NCBI GenBank assembly: GCA_016165875.1 | Contig: JABBOT010000014.1 | Location: forward strand, 13,331,432-13,395,431 | From: Acanthopleura granulata | Lineage: Eukaryota > Mollusca > Polyplacophora > Chitonida > Chitonidae | Reading direction: 5' to 3' | DNA: 64,000 nt | In this document: piece after piece, positions 54,825 through 64,000 of the stretch | How the letters are laid out: the number at the start of each line of letters is the position of its first letter | How positions within the stretch are numbered: position 1 is the stretch's first letter | The notes under the pieces: model-generated | What the model saw: only the letters and a program-made list of their open reading frames with translations | The model's database searches: none | Told to the model about the DNA's origin: nothing | Program-made: the position numbers and the translations under genes

Positions 54825-55555
54825 ATGGAGGACGATGACAACGATATGGACTTTACTGAGGTGCGACATGCAGGGCGGGGCAAGCGGGTGAGAAATAGAC
54901 ATGATAACGAGGAAGGCGAGGGCGGAAAGAAAGCACGAGAAGCTGTCAGATGTTGTCATGTCGGGTGTAGGTGGATTCCCTGTGTGCTCGTTGAATCCTC
55001 TAAAATTTGGTGAAACCTTACATGAAGTTGTTGGGAGGGTGAAGTCTGTGAGAAGACTACCATCACGTGACTTGCAGATAACATGCTTTGACAGGGGCCA
55101 GGTCAAGCGTTTGCTTAGACTGACTTCAATAATGGGCAAAGACTTACAATGCTGCCAGCCATCTATGTCGTCATGTAAGGGTGTCATATATGGTGTTGGA
55201 GAAAGTGTAACAGCTGTGGAAATCCAGGTGGCTTTACGGAAAGAGAAATGCATTAAAGCTGAATGGATGAAACAGGGTAAAGGTCGCCAGGTATCATCTT
55301 GCATTTTGCATTATTTTGATCGAGATGACCTTCCAACTGTAAAGCGCTGTATCCCCCCCCCCCTGTTCGGATGTTGCCCTCGCGAATGTTGTGGCAATGA
55401 TAACAGAAATTTTATTTCATTGTGCTAAAGTTCCAAAGAACTCGGAAGTTATCAGTTTCATCGCTGACTGTGCTCGTCGCCATCTTGGTAGTGAGACCTT
55501 TGTTCCCTCGGAGCTTGTGGCTCTGCTGAAGCACAGGAAAACCGCCGGTAAATAA
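54825..55555 (+). pseudogene. LINE ORF1 (gag-like) remnant
   Basis: Starts at ATG 54825 with an acidic then basic leader (EDDDNDMDF, GRGKRVRNRH), shifts frame near 54930 and continues as VCSLNPLKFGETLHEVV, IYGVGESVTAVEIQ, RQVSSCILHYFDRDDLP, then a C10 tract at about 55352-55361. After the tract the sense continues in another frame (VVAMITEILFHCAKVPK..HLGSETFVPSEL) to the stop near 55554. The zinc-knuckle region expected after the RRM-like part is deleted. Confidence 0.75.
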
Positions 55556-56120
55556 TGGATTATACAGGAAATCTAAAAATCCGTGTGTTTATATTTCTCA
55601 CGATGGCTTTCTGTATATTGCCTCAAAACATTCAGTCTTTGTTTGCTTATGGGCAAGAATTCAAAGTTTTCTTAGCTGATCTTAATGTTGAGCCTGATGT
55701 AGTTTGTCTCCAAGAAACATTTCTTAAACCTAAGTATAACCCTACATTCCCAGGATATATCATGAAAAGAGCTGACAGAATTGGCATGGCCAGAGGTGGG
55801 CTGGCCATGTTAATGACAAATGGTATTTCATTTACAGAAATTTGCTTCCCAGAATGTCGCAGTGTTGAAGTCCAGGGATTTCAAATTTTGCTTACAGAGG
55901 GACAGGCTGTGAATGTAGTAAACCTACACAACGCTTGTTATAGACTAGGTATTTCTGAGCTCAGTGCCATTGTATCCTCAGCTAAGGGCCCTAAAATAAT
56001 GTATGGTGATTTAAACGCACATAATGTGTTGTGCGGTAGCTTATGAACTGATGCCAGTGGTTCTGTAGTTGAAGACTTCATAGAAGACAATGATCTAATT
56101 ATGTTAAATAAGTGGTGCTA
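55555..56120 (+). pseudogene. LINE ORF2, endonuclease domain (truncated)
   Basis: APE-type motifs in order: LPQNIQSL (in place of a W-N-I-Q-S start), VVCLQETFL with the catalytic Glu, GYIMKRADR, ARGGLAMLM, NVVNLHNAC and IMYGDLNAHN with the catalytic Asp/Asn. A stop follows at 56044-56046. The sequence then jumps from LIMLNKWC to a region before the RT, so the last part with the S-D-H motif is lost. Confidence 0.85.
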
Positions 56121-56207
56121 AGTAGTCTAATAATATTCCTACTTTGATATCTGATGACTCATCTTGTGTTAGTGACTTTGATAAGTGTAATCTACTAGCG
56201 GAAACGT

Positions 56208-57397
56208 TTGCTCATGTTTCAGGTTCTAGCAGTTTTGATTCTGATTTTATCAAACACAAAGAACAACAAGAGCTACTCCATAGTTTTGAAATTTTGTTCG
56301 ATGACCTGGCCATTAATGACGAATTTTCTCTCCTGGAACTCAAGCAAGCTCTGGGTGGGGAAAAAAGACTCCACACCAGGGGAGGACGGGGTATACTATT
56401 CTATGTTAAAAAACCTACCTGGTGAATGCCTTAAAATTATGTTGTTGTTGTTGTACAACGCTATTTGGTCAAGAATGAGTCTCCCCGCGTGCTGGAAAAC
56501 GGCCGTTGTAATACCTATTGCCAAGTCAGGAAAGAATGCTACAGGGCCGGGATCGTACCGTCCAAGAGCATTAACATCAGTGCTGTGTAAAACGATGGAG
56601 ACCATGGTAAACTCCAGACTTGTTCGGTTTCTAATTAAAAATAAAATGCTTTCAGACGCGCAGAGTGGGTTTAGAAATAACAGCAGCACATCAGATCATT
56701 TAGTGCATTTAGAGTCCACTATCCAAAAGTCATTTTTAAACAGAGAATCTGTCTTGGCCGTGTTCTGGGATATAGAGAAGGTATGCGACATGATATGGAG
56801 AAAAGGGTTACTCATCAAGATGCAGAATATTGGTATCGGAGGTAAAATGCTCGGATGGGTGAAAGGCTTTTTGTCTGAGAGAGTTATACGATTTCGAATT
56901 GACAAGACCTACTCAAATCCAGTGAATATTGAGAATGGTACTCCTCAGGGTAGTGTAATATCTCCCACTCTTTTCAACATTGCTATAAATGACCTGCCCT
57001 CTGTCCTTCATCCAATGATCCCTTGTACTCTTTTTGCAAACGACAAAGCTCTTTGGTTCCAGTGCCAGGATCTGAACGCTGCAAAGTGGCTCTAGACGCA
57101 ATAACACGATGGAATAAGCTTTGGGGAGTCCGTTTTTCGTGTATGAAGTCAGAGGCGGTTGTGTTCACGAAAAGGAGGATTTTGCCACACATATCGCTTA
57201 AGCTCGGTAACACCAACATAAAGATGTCTTCATCCTTCCGATACTTAGGTGTCACTTTTGACACCAAATTGACCTGGCGCAAAAACATTGATAATGTTGT
57301 TCTCAAATGCAAAAAATTGCTTCACTTGATGAGGTCTACATCTAGGAAAAGCTGGGGAGCTGATTATAATCCTTACTCTTATTATATAGGTCGTTAA
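56208..57397 (+). pseudogene. LINE ORF2, reverse transcriptase domain (dead)
   Basis: After a frameshift near 56360 the frame runs STPGEDGVYYSML, LPACWKTAVVIPIAKSGK, SYRPRALTSVLCKTME, LSDAQSGFRNNSSTSDH, then motif A VFWDIEKVCD, motif B GTPQGSVISPTLFN, and motif C LFANDKALW. Motif C should have two Asp (F-A-D-D). The first is Asn here, so catalysis is lost. A second frame from about 57080 continues with ITRWNKLWGVRFS, SSFRYLGVTFDTKLTW and KNIDNVVLKCKKLL. Confidence 0.9.
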
Positions 57398-57899
57398 TCC
57401 GATCCAGGCTCGATTATGGATGTGAAGCATTTGATTCGGCCTGCGATACTTTAAAATCTAGACTTGACTCTATCCAGTGTACAGCGTTACGAATTTGCGC
57501 TGGAGCGATGAAAACAACTCCCTCAAATGTTCTTCAGGTCCACTGCCAGGAATGGCCTCTCTCAATTAGATTAAAACTGTGCACAGCAAAATTTGGGATG
57601 AAGTTAGAAAGCTCTCTACATAATTCAACCAGTTCAGTGTTTTCACCATCTTGTTATGATTCTCTCTTATAATGCCAACAAAAATTCGCGGCCTTTCAAT
57701 GTTCGTGCCCAGGATATTTTGCAGAGTGCTGGGGTCAGTATTGGACACTTGAAGAAGGAATGTGTCCCGACATCTCCCCCATGGAAGGACCAACCACCAT
57801 CTGTATACATGGACCTGCACTCTCGGGTCCAGAAATCAGACAGTCCTCACCATATTTTCTGTGATTTCTAGCGAATACGTAAGCAACAATTGGTCTGCA

Positions 57900-58740
57900 T
57901 ACATGCAAATTTATACCGATGCCTCTAAGTGCCCTGCTACTGGTAAGGTTGGGGCTTGGTTTGCGTACCAGAATTGCGATATGAAAAAGTTCTTAGATTG
58001 TCGGATAACCTGTCTGTATAATCAGCAGAACTCTATGCACTTCTGAATGCTCTGCTCATTCTTTTGGATGTAAGACCATTAAGAGCTGTTATATTCACAG
58101 ATTCTCTTAGTGCTTTACAGTCAATGACGTCGTTTAAGTGTTCTGTACCAAGTAGGTTTTCTATCACCCTCTCCATTCTTTGCTGGTCTTAACATTTGCT
58201 TCGCTTGGGTTCCTGAGCATTCTGGGGCGCCCGGTAATGAACGAGCAGATAGACTAGCCAAACAAGCCCTAAGGCTACGTGATGTCACCTCTAATATCAA
58301 ACTGACCATATCCGAGGCCCTAAATGAAGTAAAGTCATTGTCATTTAAGCTATGGCAAACTAACTGGGACGCCTCAGAAAAGGGCCGTTTTTATCACTCA
58401 TTTAACCCTGTTGTCAAATTGCATAACAGCCTCCCTTTTTCTTTTTCTGGCAGAAAAGCAGTAGTCCTGTGCTTCAGGACACCTCCCAGTTAATAGCTAC
58501 TTAAAAAGATTCAAGGCAAGAGATTCAGGCCTGTGTGATGTTTGTCAGGCTGAGGAGACCATCCATCATGTTTTACTCGTGTGTCCGCAGGACACTACTC
58601 AGAGACGAATCCTTTTTTCTGATCTTGAAGACGTGGGAATTAATGGCCCAACTCTGAGGACTGTGCTCTGTCCACCGAGGAATGCAGGTTTGGTTTTCAA
58701 AGCCGTGGGGAATTATTTATGTAGGATCCACAGATTTTAG
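57900..58740 (+). pseudogene. LINE ORF2, RNase H and C-terminal Cys/His motif
   Basis: IYTDASKCPATGKVGAWF, ELYALLNALLIL (after a small deletion), VIFTDSLSALQSM, then in another frame FAWVPEHSGAPGNERADRLA. These carry the D-E-D-D carboxylates of RNase H. Further on, GLCDVCQAEETIHHVLLVCP is the CCHC-like end motif. The last codons before the TAG are NYLCRIHRF. Confidence 0.87.
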
Positions 58741-58889
58741 TTTACACCATTGTGGCAGTAGCTCTCTGTGAATTGACTATGGTTGATTACAGCAGCCTAA
58801 ATGCAAGAAACACACCCTGTTGCTTTGGCGCAAATCTTTCCATGGAATGGAGTCGCCATGTAAACCAATTTATGTATGTATGTATGTAT

Positions 58890-59576
58890 CTTTTTGCGCA
58901 AACCTTGTCTTTACTATACGCTAACCAGGCCACGGTGATTGACAGATATGTACACGTGCAATGGTCCGTGTGCTCGCTTTCTGACAACGGCCGAGCTATC
59001 AGCAGACCAGTCAGTCTGTGCATGGCAGGTGGTGGCTTCAGACGTGGAAATAAAAACTTACTGTTACACGGGCCATGTTTTTTATTTTTTCAGCATCAAG
59101 CTGGCCGATATATTGGCGGGAATGCGAATGACCGACCAACTGCCTCAGTGATAAAGGGCTTATGGTGGCATTGAAAGTTTCAAAGCCGTGTATCGTCTTG
59201 ATTTTCGAGCAACTTATTCTGTCATATGAAAGATATAAGTGTAAAGAAAAGGTGTATAGAAATTTGAAGGGAAACTTGAGACTGCCTTGGGCACTTAGTG
59301 ATATATATATATATGTATATAAAATAGAGTGGATAGTAGGGGAGATGCTTTGGAAATTTTCTCCGACTTGACCTATTTACATAAGGATTTAAACGTTAAC
59401 CGTCTCCCGGCTGTGTGGTGTGACGCAGATGTGTCTCGGGCAGACGGGCGGCGAAGATGATTGACGTCGGGAAATCGACATCAGGTAGATCGCGCCGGAT
59501 TGTTTATCACTCACGCAAGTCAGTCATATCAGAGTTCGATCCCAGCTGAGCGAATTTGTCACGTGATGAAAAGTTT
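58890..59576. other. Intergenic; nothing recognised
   Basis: A B-box-like GAGTTCGATCCCAGC at about 59530 (one mismatch to consensus) has no clear A-box partner. A short (TA)n lies at about 59300-59320. Confidence 0.4.
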
Positions 59577-59864
59577 CTGAATTTAATCATTGTAAGTACG
59601 CTGGTAGGCGTCGTTTGATGTTCTGTTCACGAATCTGGTGGTTTTTGTTTTCTCCGATGCACCGTTTTGTCGTGACTTCCATTAAAGTCCGGAAAAGTGC
59701 AATTTCCCCCATATTTCGAGGTCACATGATACAAAACCACTACAGCTGTAAAGCTGAAAATGGCTGAGTGCAAAGGGCTATATGTGTACTGTACACGAGA
59801 AAAATCGTTGAAGTGTAGTAATAAATGCGGGAGTTACAGTGCTTGAAAAATTATACAAAGGTCG
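59577..59864 (+). repeat. ~300 bp flank repeat, downstream copy 1
   Basis: CGTTTGATGTTCTGTTCACG, GTGCAATTTCCCCCATATTT + CGAGGTCACATGA, CACTACAGCTGTAAAGCTGA. Block order equals the copy at 53994-54330. Confidence 0.78.
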
Positions 59865-60190
59865 ATTTGCTATCTATGGCACTTTGACGTCCCCATGTTA
59901 CATAATGCATGATGGACTTATTTCTTTCCTGCGACGCACAGTTTTGCCGCAAATTGAGATTAAATTGCAAAAAAGGGCAATCTCCACCATATTTGGAAGT
60001 CCCGTGACAGAAAACTGTTATAACTGTAAAAGCTAAAGCACTTAGTGCACAGGGCTATATATGTAGTCTATGTGTGCTGAAAATCGTCCAGCTGTGTTGA
60101 ATAAGAAGGGACATGCACGCCTTCAAATATTATCCGAAGCTCGATTTACTCCGTTTGGCACATCTAAATATACGTGCTATACTTGCTGTA
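59865..60190 (+). repeat. ~300 bp flank repeat, downstream copy 2 in tandem
   Basis: CACTTTGACGTCCCCATGTT, TGCCGCAAATTGAGATTAAA, CCCGTGACAGAAAACTGTTA + TAACTGTAAAAGC, GGGACATGCACGCC, TTGGCACATCTAAATATACG. Confidence 0.78.
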
Positions 60191-61445
60191 CATGCAAGAG
60201 ACTAATGACGAAGAATGTAGGCTTTCTAATTAAGTTGGTTATGTATCTATACATGGACAACATTAAGGTAACCGCAAGTGACACCGTACAGGGCAGAAAT
60301 ACCGGCTTGAACCCGGAATCGCTGCTGTAGCAGCTATATTGGATAATAATTTTGTATGGTTTGGGACCACTCTTGGTATTCTTTGCATAATAATGTTCTG
60401 AATAAGGATGCACATGATGCATGTATAATAAATGCATTTAACTGCAAATTGGTTTAATCTGGATTATGATAATATTTATGAATATATTAAAAATATATAA
60501 ATATGAGCAAAATCCAGATTCAGCACATTTGTTTCATGAAAATGCAAATTCAAGTATTCAGTATGGAGAACCATTTTGTAGGTTCCCGAAAAAAAAAACT
60601 TTCACGGTTGGAGTTTGCCACCATCTTGAATCCGGACACGCACACACTCACACGCACACACGTGCGCGACGTTTTCTCGTGGTAAGCCGCACATGGTTGT
60701 CTCCTGGATGAAGAATGGTCTAGGAGCAACATGGCTACAGCATAACCAGACTGCAAGGCGTTAAACCGTTGCCATTCACTCCTTAAAACAGATGTTTTTC
60801 TTACCTGTCTATTGGGAATTTTAAGAAACTCGCCATGTCTAGTGAGAACTATTTATCATCACAGGTTATGTTTTTCAACATCCATTACAACGTATTATAT
60901 AAGACCTTCCGCGGTGTAGTTTTCCCTTGACACCATTAGATTTTACCCGTCCCAGGCGAAACAGACAGAAGTGTGTCGGAAAAGTACCACGAAAGTCGCA
61001 ACCATGCAATCTCAGTGTGTATATGGTTTAAAATGCTTTACTATGTGAAAATCCTCCTACTGGCTAGATATTTAAGTGAAATATATCCAACACCAACCAC
61101 CATAAACCAGGCAGAATCGCAAGGCACAACGGCAATGCAAACTATCTGAAATACTCCAGAAAATCTTCACATCTGTGTGCAAGAAAATTTCCCAATGGGA
61201 CATGGCAAAATGATAATTTTGTACTTGGTATAACACGGAGACTTCACGTATAATGGCAATGACTTCATTTTTTTTTGTACTTTTGACATCACAACATGGG
61301 CAGCAGAGCCCTTTGTCAAGGTATTTTGCCAGGCTTCAGTCATGTCACAAGAGATAAGCTGATAACACGTATATTTGTGTCACGCATTGCAGCCCATCGT
61401 GGATTCCTCTAACGTTCTAATTGGGAATTAAGGTCTGGCAACATG
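60191..61445. other. Intergenic; no gene recognised
   Basis: A CACACT/CACACG microsatellite lies at about 60640-60665. GGGTTCAAGCCGG on the minus strand near 60310 resembles a B-box, but no element was delimited. Confidence 0.45.
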
Positions 61446-61592
61446 CTAAGTGCAGCTGGTTGAGAGTGCAGCTGGTTGTGGGTTCCCCCCGCCAGGGCTC
61501 GGTCCGGTTTCCTCACACCTAACATATGACCGCCGTCGCACAAGTGCAATATTCTTGAGTGCGCGTAAAACACCGATCAAGTATATAAATGC
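61446..61592 (+). mobile_element. SINE family 1, 3' part
   Basis: GGCTCGGTCCGGTTTCCTCA, CGCACAAGTGCAATATTCTT + GAGTGCGCGTAAAACACCGA + TCAAGTATATAAATGC. Confidence 0.82.
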
Positions 61593-61814
61593 ATGAATGT
61601 TGCGTAATGCTGAAGAACCGGTACTCCCATGCATTCTCTATCCCGACTCCGAATACACTCCCCCCGAACAAATCTCTACAAGTTGGGGCACCGACTATAT
61701 TCCTGGCATTCCACCAAGCCCCGTGTGTGGATATTTTATTTCTTCCGGTTTTTCATTTGTGCATCAGAATACACAGTCATATTCTAGATGCATTCTCTCT
61801 ATGCTTTCTATATG

Positions 61815-61915
61815 CTTATTTGATTTTACACCGTCCTTACATTAGACTTCCGCGACGGTTGGCGGCATTATGGTGAGAGGAAACCGCGCAGATCCCAGAG
61901 GAATCCCACGAACAG
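61815..61915 (-). mobile_element. SINE family 1, fragment
   Basis: TTTGATTTTACACCGTCCTT and GGCGGCATTATGGTGAGAGG + AAACCGCGCAGATCCCAGAG. Confidence 0.65.
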
Positions 61916-62032
61916 CGTGTACATGCATATAAGGGGGATTATACAATACAGACTATGTACCGCAACTGGCGAAAGCCTTAAGTTGCAACCAGTATGGTAT
62001 ACGAACAATGAAGGCCTACACTAGCTTCATTC

Positions 62033-62140
62033 GACAAAAAAACAAAACAAAACAAAGAAAACAAAAAAAAAACCCCCAAAAAACAACCAAAAAACAAAAC
62101 AAAACAAAAACAAAGTCAAAAGAAAAGAAAAAAACAGAAG
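62033..62140 (+). repeat. A-rich low-complexity tract
   Basis: About 105 nt of AAAACAAAACAAAG-type sequence, with AC-rich interruptions. The Lys/Thr-rich frame through it is meaningless. Confidence 0.9.
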
Positions 62141-64000
62141 ACTTTTTACCTATCTGGATTATATATATAATGCATATTCTTGTAATCCCCAATGCCTACA
62201 CAACTTAGTTGAAGTCAGATCACGATATCACACACTTGTATGGCTGTCTCTGCATTGGAATGGTGACATCCTTCGTAACATTGTCCAAATTAAGCTTTTG
62301 CTGATGAGATCTTAATTTCAAGTCCATAAGCCTTCACAGGTTTCTGTTCTTTTGTGGGTCACAGTTTCAGGAAAACAGAGAATGCTGTAGACTTTCGAGG
62401 AAAATCTACGATAATAGATCAATGGAGAGACCCCATTTCTTTGCATAAGCAGCCTGTAGTATTCGGCAACTGATTAGTCAAGCACAGGGTCGTGGAATTC
62501 AAATGTCAAATTATAATTGGGCACATAGCACCACTTTTCAGCGGAATATGCGGCCGTACATGTATAATTAAGTGAACATGCGGAGTCACGAGGCTAGCTC
62601 CGTTTTATTGATTCGCTTTTAGGATGTAAATATAATTTAGAGGCTTTTAGCTCTTATCGTCAGGTTGTAGGGAAAAATAATTCTACAGCGACAAGATGGT
62701 TGTAATTTACAAGAATCAACAATTTGACGTTAAAGGCACATTGTTTTGGTTAATTTATAGGCATATCGCAGACGTAGGTAAACACATGAAACTATATAGG
62801 CCTATATGGACCCACTGTGACTTAGAGAAGTTCGTCTCTAGTGTTTTCGGCGTAGCGATTCAGTGAGGCAGCACCAGGCACATACACGCACCCCACCCCA
62901 ACCCCCTCGATCGCCACCGCCTCACAAGGCAGAAACAACGAAGAAGTAGCCTAACGCCAGATACTGACATCATTGTTGAATGAGATGGCTTACTTTTGCT
63001 GCTTATTTTTCTGATTTTCTGATTACTGACATTCTCGTTTTCACAACTGCCGGAAAATGAGAGCGATATCTTACTTTGAACCAATGCAGAGTCATCATGT
63101 GAAAACGAACATGCATGTATAACCCAATCATGTCATATAAATCAAGGGGAGATGACTCTCAATCATTGCAATATGTTCTTCATATATCTCGTACTCTCCC
63201 TTGAATAACATGAAATGCGCTTATTAAAGCGGTACAGGATGACGATGGAATCATTGGAAAAACTTAAAATGTATTTTGTTCATTGACAGGGATGCGAAAG
63301 TTGATCTTTACGACGTGGGCTAACAGTATATAGAATCATTAAAATTTTACAGTTACATATTTTGTCATTTCATAACACAGGCCTGTTTTCTGTTCAAAGT
63401 CATGTTGTTAAAGGCTGTTGAAATGTGGAGTTATTTCCTTTCATTGTTTCAGTTATATACATTTTAATGCTGGTATTTAGCGTATTTGTACCTTTGGAAA
63501 ATTTCCAAGGTGCGAACATGGGCTCAGCTGATATCTCTATTATCAACCAATCAAATTGCTCCTGTGGAATCGCTGCGGTGGACTTTGGCGGTAAATGTAG
63601 AAATGGCGATAAATAACATTTTTTGAGTTCTGTCGCATTAAAACATGACACGGTGATCGCGTTTGACCTTTTTTTATCAGTTGTTTTGAAGGTAAGTTGC
63701 TTTTGTAAGAGATAAGGCTCAGAATTGTTCGCAGAATATCGCGATTTTTTCAATTTTGCAAACCGGAAAACACCGCCGCAGTCAAAGTACAACAACAACA
63801 TGATAGTATTTAGTGTAGTCTAGTGTATCGTTGGTTCCATTGTCTCCGTGTTTTACACACAATAAACACTTATGGGGAAGTAACAACATTAAAGCTGTGT
63901 TCTTTTTACAGTGCATAAACTGATGTGCTGTATATTTTCTCAATGTGACGAGAGGACGTTTGATTTGTTCCATGTGTTTTATTTACAAAAGTTACATGTT
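62141..64000. other. Intergenic to window end; no gene recognised
   Basis: The 133-codon minus frame at 63400-63801 and the hydrophobic + frame at 63425-63616 overlap each other on opposite strands, show no known domain, and were not called. Confidence 0.45.

Larger units (their letters stand above)
54825..58889 (+). mobile_element. LINE (EN-RT-RNase H type), inactive
   Basis: Order: ORF1 remnant (54825-55555), APE endonuclease (from 55600), RT (about 56290-57390), RNase H (about 57905-58270), C-terminal Cys/His motif (about 58540-58590), stop TAG at 58738-58740, and a (TATG)n tail at 58871-58889. An RNase H after RT points to the I/Nimb-like group of non-LTR elements, which is an inference. 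The element carries at least five frame changes, internal deletions between the two ORFs' domains, and a catalytic substitution in RT. It could not move on its own. The ends and target-site duplication were not fixed, and a 5' UTR may reach back to about 54600. Confidence 0.88.

Noticed and set aside
63400..63801. 133-residue minus-strand protein
   Set aside because: No recognisable domain, an opposing overlapping frame, and AT-rich context. Most likely random.

Overview
The window is nuclear DNA from an animal. The evidence is short exons with GT/AG introns, two non-LTR retrotransposon relics, and more than twenty copies of a tRNA-headed SINE with an (AAAT)n tail. There are no operons, ribosome-binding sites or dense ORFs. 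The SINE type, the secreted Cys-rich peptides and the general repeat content suggest a lophotrochozoan, most likely a mollusc. This is inferred from repeat and peptide style only.

Left part (1-26 kb): the one long conserved gene is on the + strand. Five exons (14569-14794, 15963-16931, 18206-18390, 24314-24394, 25756-25902) encode the homolog of human C7orf25 (UPF0415/DUF1308 family). The splice phases agree throughout. The N-terminal exon was not found. Upstream there are no recognisable genes, only minisatellites (including a 1.3 kb CT-rich array at 5.5-6.8 kb that stays open in several frames) and SINEs. The long fourth intron carries a decayed LINE in antisense. Two copies of a ~640 bp element with GGGGGGACA termini flank exon 24314-24394.

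Middle part (27-51 kb): read naively this looks empty, but the minus strand carries three small secreted Cys-rich peptide genes, each split by a phase-1 intron so that no single open frame shows them. Two are clear paralogs (30136-31704 and 49823-50373). Each has a signal-peptide exon followed by a 119-nt exon with cysteines spaced CX3C-X10-CX3C. Between them, at 37698-40005, is a gene whose mature domain has the cysteine spacing of a beta-defensin (C-X6-C-X6-C-X8-C-X6-CC). Two of the three have a TATA box at a plausible distance. I interpret this as a small cluster of host-defence or effector peptides. The role is inferred from architecture, not shown.

Right part (52-64 kb): a ~4 kb LINE with ORF1, APE endonuclease, reverse transcriptase, RNase H and a C-terminal Cys/His motif lies at 54.8-58.9 kb. 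It is dead: frameshifts, deletions, and Asn in place of a catalytic Asp. Copies of a ~300 bp repeat lie on both sides of it, as if it had inserted into a tandem array. The last 3 kb show nothing recognisable.
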